64,000 nt of DNA from Flavicella sp042091695 (GCA_042091695.1 JBELHA010000004.1:13695-77694), one strand, 5' to 3'. Shown: positions 43,785 to 53,017, counted from the stretch's first letter. Notes: generated from the sequence alone by a model not told the origin. Translations and numbers: made by a program.

Positions 43785-46754
43785 TTAATGAATCACAGAA
43801 ATTTGCTTTGTAACAACCGAGTTGTCAGATAGTATAATTTTTAATATATAGATACCTGTGTGTAAATTGTCAGTTGGAATTTCTTTGATGTCTCTAGAAG
43901 TTTCATACACTTTATTTCCTTTTATAGAATAGAGGGAAAGCCCTTTAATAGTTTCAGAACTTTCAATATATAAAGGTGTGTTATTTCTAACAGGTTGAGG
44001 GTATAACCTAAGAGATACTGCTGTTTCTGAAACAGTTTCTATAGATTGTCCTTTGTCATTTGATTTTGGGCTTAGGTTGTTACTAGTAATAGTAGTATTA
44101 AAGTCATCTAAGTATACATTACCACTTAAATTACCCAACCACAACTCAAGATGTGTTGTATAGGATTGTTTGTAATCAACACCGATAAAAGTTGTTTCTA
44201 TTTTTTTCCACCCAGTTGTTTGGCTGATATAAGTATCAGTAATACTTGGGTCTCCTATCACTATTTGTCTATCAGCTATTGACGTAACTTGTCCAGCTTC
44301 AGTATTCATCAAACGCAGTTTGATTCTATCTGCAGCTCCATTGTCTTGGTCTTGGTCTACTTTGATCCAAAAAGAAACCACAACATCAATTTTAGGACTT
44401 GTAAAAGGAGGTAAGTATACAAAATTAGGATCGCTTTCTACAACTGCTTTGATTTGTTTGGTTTTATTAGAACCGTTGATCCAGTTGGTATTTGGAGCGT
44501 TGATTGTATAAGAATTCAAACCTGTGTGTGCTTCAATAGTTGTAACACCACCTATAATGTTGTTTCCTGTTGCAAACCAATGTGTATTAGCTGCTACATC
44601 TTCTATATCACTGTGATTGATAAATCCACTTGTAGCGATTGTCACAGGCCATGTCCATGGATAAGTCTCAGGTGTAAAATCAATTCCAGGAATCCATTTG
44701 TCTTTTCCGTATTCATAGGCTCCTCTATCAGGTTTGTTTCCAATAAATCCTGCAGTAATATCGATGTAGCTCAAAGAACTGTAAACAGGAATTTCAATTT
44801 TTCTTGCCTTATTGATTAATTGTGTACTTGTAGCTTTTGGTCTAAAGTCATACAAATCTCTATTTTCGACTACTTTGCTTGGATCGTAAACTACATTTAC
44901 ATTTTCTAAAAGCGGAGCGATTTTATTTTCTTTACTACTTGTTGGCTTCGCATAGGTATTGTTAGACTGTACTCCAGGAAAAGTGTTGATTTGAGTTCTG
45001 TGGTTAGAAATACGATCAGCAGCATTGTTTCTAGTAATCGTAAACATATTTGTTGTCGTTGTAGGATCAATTTGTTCCTCTAAAATATTGATATCAACCT
45101 TTAGATTGTCGAAACAGGTATTGTTGTAAATCTCTTGGTATTCCCCTTTGATCATCATACCGATTCCTCCTGTACCATGAATGGCATCTCCAAGGTTCCA
45201 AATCACGTTGTGGTGCGCAAGACCCTTTTGTCCAGCTCCTCCTGCATTTCCTATAACCGCATCAAAACGAAATCCATATTTGCCTGTGTCATGTAGCCAG
45301 TTGTAAGAAGTTTCTGACCCTTCCACAATATTCTTAGTCAATTGAATAACGGAACCATCACTTTGTCCCAATCCTGTATTGGAGATATCGTTGTAACGAA
45401 TTTTTCCTTCTGGACCTAGATTAATAGTAGCTGAGGCTCCCGTAGTATGCATGATATTGTGGTCAAACTCAATTTTGCTTCCAGAAGCCATTATAGACAA
45501 TCCTATCCCTTGAATGGCAGCACAGGTGTAGTCAATATGGTGGAAGTAGTTATTTATAATTTTGTGTTCGTCACCTCCTAGTATAAGGGCTTCACCATCA
45601 GTATATTCGAAGACGTTTTTTTCAAAGGTACAATTGAAACTAGTACCGTTAGAGGTCAAATCTCCATCTGTTTTTTGATCTACACTGGTTACCAATGGAG
45701 AAGTTTTAACTCCTAACATACGTTTTGAACAGTTAGGATAGCTGAAAACATTGTTGTAGATATTGATATTGGAACTGTTGTAAATTCTAACCGTAGAGGC
45801 AAAAAATTTCAGGTCTTTCACTTCTACTTCATCTGCGTTGCGAATATCAAAACCGTAGCTATGTGTTTTTCCTTTAATAGATGCATTGTTTAGATCATTT
45901 CCATTGTCATTACTCCATGCGTATAGAGTTTTGGAGGTTTTGTCGTAAAACCATTCGTTTTGAGCATCTAGAAAATCGAGTTTTCCCTCTAGAAAATAAA
46001 AATGCTCCTTGTCTCTCCAGTCATTGCTTTTTACGGGGGTGTGAGTAAAGTAATCGTACTTTAAAACTTTTCCGTTTGGCAGTGTTTTTGCGGTTTGTAC
46101 TTCTGAAGTGACTTCTGTCACAAAGGTTCTAAAAGACCCAATATTTGCAATCAAAAGCGATCCATCAATACTTCCTAAAGTATTTAGAGCGGGGGTAGCA
46201 GCGTGACTTTTTTCTTGGATATAACCATTGTAATCCGCATTGTCTTTGATACCGTCACCATTGCTAGTATTGTCTTTTTCCACATAGCCATGAGCCCAGT
46301 TTTCATTGTCGTAGATGGCATCATTTTCAAAGGTTGTATTTGGCCAGCGAGCCATGACCTTTTCTTCGTCATCTATAAAGAGTTGCCATACATCTTCAGT
46401 GAGCTGTGTTTTGTAAATATTTCCACTGTGTTGGGTCCATGATGATGTGATGTCAATGCTTCCATTCATCACCACATTTTCATTGTTAAAAGGTTCGATG
46501 GTGATTTTGTCCTTTCCATCGATGATAACCTCTTCGTGATAGATTCCTTCTAATAGGTAGATTGTACCTCCTTCGGTTGTGTTGAATTCGGATACAGCTT
46601 TTGAAATTGTTTTGAAAGGACTTGTGCTTGTCAATCCATCATTGGAGATGTCGTTTCCAATGTTGTTTGGGGAAACGTAAATTGTTTTTTGTGCAGAAAG
46701 TCCACATAGTGTCGTTAAAAAGGTCAATATGACCAAGTTTAGGTTTTTTTTCAT
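43785..46754 (-). CDS. Large T9SS-secreted right-handed beta-helix protein (paralogue 2)
   Basis: 989 residues. A signal peptide (about 1-21) is followed by IYVSPNNIGNDISNDG and a right-handed parallel beta-helix region (about 25-690) with the block VWQLFIDDEEKVMARWPNTT. This resembles GH141-like and other polysaccharide-active beta-helix enzymes. Next come a jelly-roll, carbohydrate-binding-like domain (about 715-895) and a type A T9SS sorting domain (about 915-989, LRLYPQPVRNNTPLYI). The protein is a close paralogue of the next upstream gene. Target polysaccharide and catalytic residues are not identified. Confidence 0.88.
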   Translation of the reverse strand: MKKNLNLVILTFLTTLCGLSAQKTIYVSPNNIGNDISNDGLTSTSPFKTISKAVSEFNTTEGGTIYLLEGIYHEEVIIDGKDKITIEPFNNENVVMNGSIDITSSWTQHSGNIYKTQLTEDVWQLFIDDEEKVMARWPNTTFENDAIYDNENWAHGYVEKDNTSNGDGIKDNADYNGYIQEKSHAATPALNTLGSIDGSLLIANIGSFRTFVTEVTSEVQTAKTLPNGKVLKYDYFTHTPVKSNDWRDKEHFYFLEGKLDFLDAQNEWFYDKTSKTLYAWSNDNGNDLNNASIKGKTHSYGFDIRNADEVEVKDLKFFASTVRIYNSSNINIYNNVFSYPNCSKRMLGVKTSPLVTSVDQKTDGDLTSNGTSFNCTFEKNVFEYTDGEALILGGDEHKIINNYFHHIDYTCAAIQGIGLSIMASGSKIEFDHNIMHTTGASATINLGPEGKIRYNDISNTGLGQSDGSVIQLTKNIVEGSETSYNWLHDTGKYGFRFDAVIGNAGGAGQKGLAHHNVIWNLGDAIHGTGGIGMMIKGEYQEIYNNTCFDNLKVDINILEEQIDPTTTTNMFTITRNNAADRISNHRTQINTFPGVQSNNTYAKPTSSKENKIAPLLENVNVVYDPSKVVENRDLYDFRPKATSTQLINKARKIEIPVYSSLSYIDITAGFIGNKPDRGAYEYGKDKWIPGIDFTPETYPWTWPVTIATSGFINHSDIEDVAANTHWFATGNNIIGGVTTIEAHTGLNSYTINAPNTNWINGSNKTKQIKAVVESDPNFVYLPPFTSPKIDVVVSFWIKVDQDQDNGAADRIKLRLMNTEAGQVTSIADRQIVIGDPSITDTYISQTTGWKKIETTFIGVDYKQSYTTHLELWLGNLSGNVYLDDFNTTITSNNLSPKSNDKGQSIETVSETAVSLRLYPQPVRNNTPLYIESSETIKGLSLYSIKGNKVYETSRDIKEIPTDNLHTGIYILKIILSDNSVVTKQISVIH

Positions 46755-46780
46755 GGTAAATGTTTAGTTATTAGTTATTT

Positions 46781-46788
46781 GAAAAATA
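46781..46788 (-). promoter_or_regulatory. Near-consensus -7 element before beta-helix gene 2
   Basis: Minus-strand TATTTTTC (consensus TAnnTTTG, last base differs) lies 26 bp before the ATG. Together with the terminator at 46890-46928 it suggests that this gene has its own promoter. Confidence 0.3.
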
Positions 46789-46889
46789 AGACTTATTAAT
46801 TGTAGAAAATGACTGATTTTCAACAAATACTAGTACATTTCAGACCTTAAAAATCACTTTATAAATAAAAAACACTTAATTGAAATAAA

Positions 46890-46928
46890 AAATACCGATA
46901 ACGAGAATTAAAATAGTTACCGGTATTT
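46890..46928 (-). terminator. Terminator between the two beta-helix genes
   Basis: AAATACCG (46890-46897) pairs with CGGTATTT (46921-46928), and TAAC pairs with GTTA inside, with one mismatch between. On the minus strand the stem is followed by a T-rich tract, as expected for termination after the 46950-49853 gene. Confidence 0.65.
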
Positions 46929-46949
46929 GTAATAAGGAATAGTTGTTAA

Positions 46950-49853
46950 CTATAAAATAACAATTTGTTTTGTTACAATTCTATTTTCAGTTGTTCTGAT
47001 TTGAATCAAATAAACACCTGGAATTAAATTATCAGTAGGTAATTCGTGAATGTTTCCATTCATTTCAAGTACTTTTTTTCCTTGTATATTGAAAAGGCTT
47101 ACAGTGTTTATTTTGGCAGACCCACCTATTTTTAATGGCGTATTTACATGAACTGGCTGTGGATATAGAACTATATCTTCTGTCTCATATTCCGAGTTAC
47201 TCAATGTATGTACTTCTTTTATTTCTGTTGTAAAGTCATCTACATATATATTTCCACTTAAGTTTCCTAGCCATAATTCAATATGTGTATTGAATGCTGT
47301 TTGGTAATCTATACCTGTGAATGTTTTTTCAATTTTTAGCCAATTATCTTTAATCATTTCAAATCCATCTGAAGCATCACCTACGATAATTTGAGAGTCA
47401 ACTAAGCTATTTTTATTGTCAACAACACCGTCTCTCAATCTCAATTTGATTCTGTCTTTGGCACCATTGTCTTGATTGGCATCAGACAAGATCCAAAAAG
47501 AAACAATAATTTCAATTTTGTTACTCACAAAAGAAGGGTTGTATTCAAAACTTTTATCACTGAACAATCTAGCATTGGTTTGTTTTGTCTTACTTGAACT
47601 ACCATCCCAGTTTTTGTTCGGTGCATTTAGCGTATAAGAAGCGACTCCTGACTTAAATTTGCTAGTCGTTCTTTCACCAATAATACTTCCTCCTGACACA
47701 GACCACTTGTCACCAGCGACTATGCTTTCAAAGTCACTATGGTTTATAAAACCACTTGTTGTAATCACATTGACAGGTGGGTTTCCTCCATTATTATTGT
47801 TTGAAGGCCATGCCCATGGGTAAGTTGTTGGTGTAAAGTCAATTCCAGGCACCCATTTTTCACCACCAATTTCATAAGCACCAATGTCAGGAGCAGTACC
47901 TTTCCAACCATTTGTTACGTCACGATCTTTCACATTCACATAATGTGTAGCGTCAATAACTATTCCTTGGTCGATGATACCTGTTGTCGAAGCTTTTGGT
48001 CTAAAGTCATACAAAGCTCTATTCTCAATGATTTTGGTTTTGTCATATGCAATTATATTTTCTAGCTTTCCTTTTGTTTGTTCATCAGCATCTCCTTTGA
48101 AAGAAGTGATATTGTTGGATAGAGTTCCAGGAATATCCGTCAATGATGTGGCTTGTTTTGTTCTATTGTAAGAAATGAAATCAGCTAAATTATTCCTAGT
48201 AAATGTATTAAGGTTGCTTTCTCCAATAGATAGTTTGCATTGTTCGCTAATGATCAAGAGATCAGTTTTCAAACAGTTGAAAACCGTATTGTTGTAAATT
48301 TCTTGGTTATCACCTTTGACCATCATACCAATACCTCCAGTGTCTGCGATAGCATCTCCCATATTCCAAATTACATTGTGGTGTGCGAGCCCATGTTCAC
48401 CGGCTGTACATGGAGCACTTGTTGGAGCGTCAAAACGGAATCCATATTTTTCAGAATCGTGTAGCCAATTGTAAGAGGTTTCGGACTCGACAACAGCTTC
48501 TTTAGTAATTTGTACAATAGAACCGTCACTTTGAGCATATCCAGTATTAGAAATATCATTGAAACGTATGCTAGCTTTATGACCTAAATTAAGAGTAGCA
48601 GAGGCACCCGTGGTGTGCATGATGTTTTCTTCAAAAGTCATATTCATACCTTTTGAAAAAATAGAGAGTCCAATCCCTTGAATAGAACCACAAGAATAGT
48701 CTATGTGGTGGAAGTAATTGTTCAATATCTTATGATTGTTACCTGCAAGAATCATTGCTTCTCCATCCGTATATTCAAAAACATTCCCTTCAAAAGTACA
48801 GTTTTCACTTCCGTAAGAAGATAATTTACCAGAAACAATATCTTGATCAACACTCGTTACCAATGGAGATGAAATTTCCCCTAGCATTCTTCTAGAGCAA
48901 TTTGGGTAACTAAATACGTTGTCTTTGATTTTTATATTGTCTCCATTTTTAATTCTTACCGTAGTGGCAAAAAATTTACAATCTTGTATGGTGATGTTAT
49001 CAGAATTGATAATTTGGAATGCATAGGTTTGCGTTTTTCCTTTGATAGTAGCATTGTTCAAGTCATCTCCACTATTAGTTGACCAAGCATATAGATAACG
49101 CTGTGATCCTTCTAATCCAAAAAACCATTCATCACTTGTATCTAAAAAGGATAGCTTTTTTTCTAGGAAGTAATAGTGGTGTTTTGTTTTGTACTCATTG
49201 TTAGGAACTACATCGTAATCAAACTTATTGTTACTGTAAATATCAGATGTTACATCTCTTACATAAGTTCTAAAGGAACCTACATTTGCAATGATAAGTG
49301 CTCCGTCTATATTTGGGTCTAGGGTGCTGATATCTCCTATAGATGCGTCTGTATTGTCATAAATAGTTCCATTTGAACTACTAGAAACACTAGAATGTGC
49401 CCAGTTGGTATGGTCGTAAATTGCATCATTTTCAAATGTAGTATTTGGCCAACGTGCCATCACTTTTTCTTTATCATCAATAAACAACTGCCATACATCC
49501 TCTGATACAGGGGTTTTGTAGACATTACCATTGTGTTGTGTCCATGTAGACGATATGTCAATGGTACCGTTAATTACTACATTGTCACCAGTTTTTGCGA
49601 TGATCTGAATATTCTTTTTGTTGTTGATTTCAATTTCTTCATGATAAATACCCTCCAATAAATATATAGTTCCACTGTCAGTATTGTTAAATTTTCCTAG
49701 TGCTTTGTCTATTGTTTTGAAAGGACTTGTTTCAGACAAACCATCATTGTTAATATCGTCTCCTAAATTTGTAGGGGAAACGTAAAATTTTTTCTGTGCC
49801 TGTACAGAAAAAGAGAGTAATAGAAAAAATGTAAAATAGATAGTTTTCCTCAT
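46950..49853 (-). CDS. Large T9SS-secreted right-handed beta-helix protein (paralogue 1)
   Basis: 967 residues with the same architecture as the downstream gene: signal peptide (1-19), FYVSPTNLGDDINNDG, beta-helix region with VWQLFIDDKEKVMARWPNTT and many NxxF/NN-type turns, a carbohydrate-binding-like jelly roll (about 690-870, starting SGFINHSDFESIVAGDKW) and a T9SS type A C-terminal domain (LYPQPVHVNTPLKIGGS). Both proteins are presumably exported across the outer membrane. Catalytic assignment (glycosidase of the GH141 kind or lyase) would need structure comparison. Confidence 0.88.
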   Translation of the reverse strand: MRKTIYFTFFLLLSFSVQAQKKFYVSPTNLGDDINNDGLSETSPFKTIDKALGKFNNTDSGTIYLLEGIYHEEIEINNKKNIQIIAKTGDNVVINGTIDISSTWTQHNGNVYKTPVSEDVWQLFIDDKEKVMARWPNTTFENDAIYDHTNWAHSSVSSSSNGTIYDNTDASIGDISTLDPNIDGALIIANVGSFRTYVRDVTSDIYSNNKFDYDVVPNNEYKTKHHYYFLEKKLSFLDTSDEWFFGLEGSQRYLYAWSTNSGDDLNNATIKGKTQTYAFQIINSDNITIQDCKFFATTVRIKNGDNIKIKDNVFSYPNCSRRMLGEISSPLVTSVDQDIVSGKLSSYGSENCTFEGNVFEYTDGEAMILAGNNHKILNNYFHHIDYSCGSIQGIGLSIFSKGMNMTFEENIMHTTGASATLNLGHKASIRFNDISNTGYAQSDGSIVQITKEAVVESETSYNWLHDSEKYGFRFDAPTSAPCTAGEHGLAHHNVIWNMGDAIADTGGIGMMVKGDNQEIYNNTVFNCLKTDLLIISEQCKLSIGESNLNTFTRNNLADFISYNRTKQATSLTDIPGTLSNNITSFKGDADEQTKGKLENIIAYDKTKIIENRALYDFRPKASTTGIIDQGIVIDATHYVNVKDRDVTNGWKGTAPDIGAYEIGGEKWVPGIDFTPTTYPWAWPSNNNNGGNPPVNVITTSGFINHSDFESIVAGDKWSVSGGSIIGERTTSKFKSGVASYTLNAPNKNWDGSSSKTKQTNARLFSDKSFEYNPSFVSNKIEIIVSFWILSDANQDNGAKDRIKLRLRDGVVDNKNSLVDSQIIVGDASDGFEMIKDNWLKIEKTFTGIDYQTAFNTHIELWLGNLSGNIYVDDFTTEIKEVHTLSNSEYETEDIVLYPQPVHVNTPLKIGGSAKINTVSLFNIQGKKVLEMNGNIHELPTDNLIPGVYLIQIRTTENRIVTKQIVIL

Positions 49854-49872
49854 CGTTTTAATATTTGAAAGT

Positions 49873-49880
49873 CAAACTTA
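49873..49880 (-). promoter_or_regulatory. Putative -7 promoter element for beta-helix gene 1
   Basis: Minus-strand TAAGTTTG matches TAnnTTTG exactly, 19 bp before the ATG at 49853. A -33 element is not evident. Confidence 0.4.
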
Positions 49881-49991
49881 GTAAAACAATCGTGGTTTGA
49901 ATTGATATAAAATTCACAACTTTTAAGCCGAATGTTACATTTATTGAGTTATTTATGACGGTTGCTTTCTTTTTTTATGTTTATAGGTGTT

Positions 49992-50666
49992 TTAGCGAGT
50001 TTTGAATAGTGTAGTCACAATTTTTCCTTTTTTGTTTTCTAGCGGTATACTTAAAAGTTGTTCTTTAGATATAGAACGAAAATTAAAGGGAAGCTTTGAT
50101 ATATCGAGTCCACTTTTGACTTTTAAACGTATTCCTTGTCCGGAAATAATATCCTTGTTGGGTATAAAATCTCCTTCTGGTATGTGTTCTGTGAGTATCA
50201 CATATGTATAGGAGTAAAGTTTATCGAGCACTTTTTGTACTTCTGTGTTAGAAACATGTTGTAATACCTGTCGAATTATGACGCAATCAGCTTTGGGTAG
50301 GACTGCCTCTGAAATATCCAAACAGTAAAAGCTCAGCTTTTCGTGATTAAATTTTTGTGTGTTAAAGTCAATTAAATCTTCAACAATATCGACGGCATGG
50401 TATTCTTTGCTAAAGGGGAGGAGTTGGTATCCGATATTAAAATCTCCACATCCTAAGTCACAAACTGTCAATGGCGTTTCAAAACTTATTAGAAAATTCT
50501 CTAAGGCATCTATATAAGGATTTGTGATGCTTGGATTGTGGGATCCTTCACCAGAGTAAAATTTGTAATCCTTTCCCCCCCAAAGGTGCTCTTTGTAGAT
50601 TTGCGTCATAGCAGCTTTGGTTGGCCAAGGGGTTTTCTTTTTTGTTTTTATTATTTTATTTTTCAA
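49992..50666 (-). CDS. Class I SAM-dependent methyltransferase
   Basis: A 224-residue protein with a Rossmann methyltransferase core: motif I is TVCDLGCGDFNIG, the acidic loop AVDIV, motif II region FYCLDISEAVLPKADCVIIRQVLQHVSN. The N-terminal 60 residues (AAMTQIYKEHLWGGKDYKF) resemble those of methyltransferases acting on small molecules or sugars. The substrate is unknown. It is located upstream of the beta-helix genes on the same strand, with about 140 bp between. Confidence 0.85.
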   Translation of the reverse strand: MKNKIIKTKKKTPWPTKAAMTQIYKEHLWGGKDYKFYSGEGSHNPSITNPYIDALENFLISFETPLTVCDLGCGDFNIGYQLLPFSKEYHAVDIVEDLIDFNTQKFNHEKLSFYCLDISEAVLPKADCVIIRQVLQHVSNTEVQKVLDKLYSYTYVILTEHIPEGDFIPNKDIISGQGIRLKVKSGLDISKLPFNFRSISKEQLLSIPLENKKGKIVTTLFKTR

Positions 50667-50792
50667 TTGTAGTTTTTTTATTGGGTGGATTCAATCTTTT
50701 ATCATTTTTTATTGAAATTTACAAAATAGGATTACTTTTTAGATATAGTTTCAACTATATAATTGATTAGGATTTTAACCAATACAAACAGT

Positions 50793-51731
50793 TTATTGTT
50801 TGTCGTTAAAAATATATAGTCCTTTTTTGGCTTTTTGACCATAGATAGCAATTGCAAATTTTGGGTCAAAATAGTAGATGTCTTTATCTTTACGATGAAA
50901 ACTATCAATATTATTTGTGATCATTTTTAATAAGACATTGTATTTTATTTCAGCACCATTTATTAAAACCATCGTTTTTTCGCTCTTTGTAGGAAATACA
51001 ATAGACCCCATATATATTCTTCTTGGCAGTGCGGTGATTACATAATGATTTGTCAGTTCATCCTTGGTTAAGATAAAATCTTTTTCTTCGTATTGAGACA
51101 AATTTTCATTCAAATCATCTACTATAATCTCATCATAGGAAACTCTTATGACATTGTCATTGTCAATAAGGTTTTCAGGGATTTTCATTGAAAATGATCC
51201 ATTATTTAAAGTATATGTGTGGATGATTTTTTGTGATGTGACAAAAGTTACTTTAGCATTTCTGACAGTTTTTCCTGAATCAGAAGCAATTATTTTACCT
51301 TTAAAAATAACTAAATTAGTTATCCCAGCTTCCTTTTGATTTGAATGAGGAGTTTCTTTGTTTAAATCCGATTGTGGTGTATAGTCCTGTACATATTCAT
51401 TATTAGTAACATGAATGTTTGCATTTGAATATTGACCCAATGTTAAAGAAGAAGCTAATAGTAGTCCCGCTGCAACTTTAGATTTTGAAAAGTTTATTTC
51501 GATTTTTTTTTCAAGAGGTATCAGTGGGGTGTTCAATTGCTCGTGTGTCAATCTAGCACAGATACTTTGTTTTTGTCCTTTCATAAGTTTAGAAATCTCA
51601 ATCTGATTGAGCTCCGTTAAGTCAATGACATTTTTGGAGCATAGGTCACAGAAACTTCCATTTGCATTGGGTTTCATGTTTTTCCATTTTTGATCACAAG
51701 GATTTTCTAATTGAATGATTTTTTTTTTCAT
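50793..51731 (-). CDS. Membrane protein with N-terminal cysteine motif and carboxypeptidase-regulatory-like domain
   Basis: With the start at 51731 (MKKKIIQLENPCDQKW) the protein has 312 residues; an in-frame ATG at 51770 would add 13. The N-terminus carries a pattern found in many Bacteroidota proteins: CDQKW, MKPNANGSFCDLCSKNVIDL and ICARL, i.e. four cysteines that may bind a metal. One membrane helix follows (about 88-106). A carboxypeptidase-regulatory-like beta-sandwich (about 140-215) starts at IFKGKIIASDSGKTVRNAKVTF. The C-terminal 80 residues are unrecognised. Confidence 0.75.
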   Translation of the reverse strand: MKKKIIQLENPCDQKWKNMKPNANGSFCDLCSKNVIDLTELNQIEISKLMKGQKQSICARLTHEQLNTPLIPLEKKIEINFSKSKVAAGLLLASSLTLGQYSNANIHVTNNEYVQDYTPQSDLNKETPHSNQKEAGITNLVIFKGKIIASDSGKTVRNAKVTFVTSQKIIHTYTLNNGSFSMKIPENLIDNDNVIRVSYDEIIVDDLNENLSQYEEKDFILTKDELTNHYVITALPRRIYMGSIVFPTKSEKTMVLINGAEIKYNVLLKMITNNIDSFHRKDKDIYYFDPKFAIAIYGQKAKKGLYIFNDKQ

Positions 51732-51770
51732 GTTTTTTGTGTCATAGCAGTTAATTATAGTTTCCTTCAT

Positions 51771-52345
51771 CGTTTAATTGTATATAAAAGCAAAATGTAT
51801 CTAAATTGGATTTTTAAAACGTTTCAATCATTCATTTAGTATACTACTATTTTTTATTCTTGTTGCTATCTAACGACCCACACCTTTTACTGGAATTTTA
51901 ATGACGTAGAATGTCACAAATAAAATTTCCATAGAGATGTATGCCCAATTGACTAAAGCTTAAAACATCAGAAATTATTTTGTGGAGAGGTATTTCATTT
52001 CTTGAGATTGTTTTTACACAGCGTTTCCAATGCATGAGTTAGGGTTTCCTGTTTTTAGATTCTAAAAATGTTCAGTCTTTAATACTCTCAGGTTGTTTTT
52101 TCTTCAGTTTTAGTAACGGTGTATTTAATTCTATCTTCACAGCAGTTACAAGCCAAAAAGAATAACATTTTTTATTTTTTTGCATTTTGTTCTCGAAGTA
52201 CATAGAATTGTGTTTTTGTTTTGTGAAAATCATAAAAGACTTACAAGCCAACGAAGTTCCTGTGTTTTTTAGTTATTTCTTCAATGTATAAGTTTCCAAT
52301 TTTTATATTTTTTGAATTTTTGTGACCATGTGAATTAAAAAAATA
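51771..52345. other. Long intergenic region, no gene seen
   Basis: About 570 bp upstream of the paired palindromes. AT-rich, with frequent stops in all frames; I see no tRNA, small-RNA signature or strong hairpin. It may be decayed sequence. Confidence 0.5.
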
Positions 52346-52375
52346 AAATAAAGTAAAGCTAGCTTTACTTTATTT
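52346..52375. promoter_or_regulatory. Operator palindrome 1 of the ExbB-like/XRE operon
   Basis: A perfect 30-bp palindrome whose core is GTAAAG-CTAG-CTTTAC (52353-52368). The same core with a different 4-bp centre occurs 32 bp downstream. Its right end runs into a TTTG (52373-52376) that has -33-box character. Confidence 0.75.
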
Positions 52376-52405
52376 GTTGCTTTTGTAAAGTAAACTTTAC
52401 ATTTT
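52373..52405 (+). promoter_or_regulatory. Putative promoter of the ExbB-like/XRE operon
   Basis: TTTG (52373-52376), a 21-bp spacer and TACATTTT (52398-52405) fit the Bacteroidota TTTG-N19-21-TAnnTTTG pattern except for the last base. The -33 element touches palindrome 1 and the -7 element overlaps palindrome 2, so a repressor bound to both would shut the promoter. Confidence 0.55.
52384..52401. promoter_or_regulatory. Operator palindrome 2 of the ExbB-like/XRE operon
   Basis: TGTAAAGT-AA-ACTTTACA, i.e. GTAAAG-N4-CTTTAC (52385-52400) extended by one pair on each side. Its centre is 32 bp from that of palindrome 1, close to three helical turns. Confidence 0.75.
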
Positions 52406-52588
52406 AAATTAAATTATTATAAAAAAAATTAAAATTATGACACATTTACAAACTATTATTACCCCTACATTGATCCAATGATTTACAGAAGGTGGAACTT
52501 TTTTTATGTCTTTGATTTTACTACTGCTGTTGGTGTCTGTTTTCCACACTGTAAAAGGAATTACTACTTTGAAAACCAACACACCGGT

Positions 52589-52643
52589 ATCTATAAAGAT
52601 GCTCTCTCGAATTAATGATAGTGGAATATTGGCTTTATCACTT
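52589..52643. repeat. 55-bp contig-overlap copy, left of N gap 2
   Basis: Identical to 52744-52798 and adjacent to the 100-N gap, the same artefact pattern as at gap 1. Confidence 0.9.
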
Positions 52644-52743
52644 NNNNNNNNNNNNNNNNNNNNNNNNNNNNNNNNNNNNNNNNNNNNNNNNNNNNNNNNN
52701 NNNNNNNNNNNNNNNNNNNNNNNNNNNNNNNNNNNNNNNNNNN
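52644..52743. other. Assembly gap (100 N), probably spurious
   Basis: Exactly 100 N between identical 55-base ends. Collapsing the overlap leaves the ExbB-like frame intact, matching copy 2 without insertion or deletion across the join. Confidence 0.9.
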
Positions 52744-52798
52744 ATCTATAAAGATGCTCTCTCGAATTAATGATAGTGGAATATTGGCTTTATCACTT
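52744..52798. repeat. 55-bp contig-overlap copy, right of N gap 2
   Basis: Identical to 52589-52643; see that entry. Confidence 0.9.
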
Positions 52799-53017
52799 GG
52801 GTTTTTGAGTGCCTTTGTGGGATTGATAGGAGCCTTTGATGTATTGGAGGCATCAGGTGAAGCAGGTCCTGATATTATTGCAGGAGGATTGAAAGTGGCA
52901 TTGCTATCTCCATTATTTGGATTGTTGACATATTCTGTATCCAAGTTTTCCGTATTGGTTTTACGTATGTTACAAAAATAGTTGGTAGTTTTTTGTTCAA
53001 TCTATTCAAATTAAAAA

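Larger units (their letters stand above)
52437..52981 (+). pseudogene. MotA/TolQ/ExbB-like membrane protein, copy 1, with premature TGA and an N gap
   Basis: Reading from ATG 52437, the frame meets TGA at 52479-52481 and then continues open into a region parallel to copy 2 (TEGGTFFMSLIL against VEGGTFFMSLIL). The stop aligns with an Arg codon in copy 2, so one CGA-to-TGA change may explain it. A restart at ATG 52506 gives 106 residues once the 100-N gap is collapsed over its 55-base duplicate ends. The C-terminal half (SGILALSLGFLSAFVGLIGAFDVL, then DIIAGGLKVALLSPLFGL) has the ExbB/TolQ/MotA helix pattern. It may be a pseudogene, or a shortened protein starting at 52506. Confidence 0.7.

Noticed and set aside
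44320..44819. Plus-strand frames opposite the beta-helix gene
   Set aside because: These are antisense shadows of a long, clearly coding minus-strand gene.
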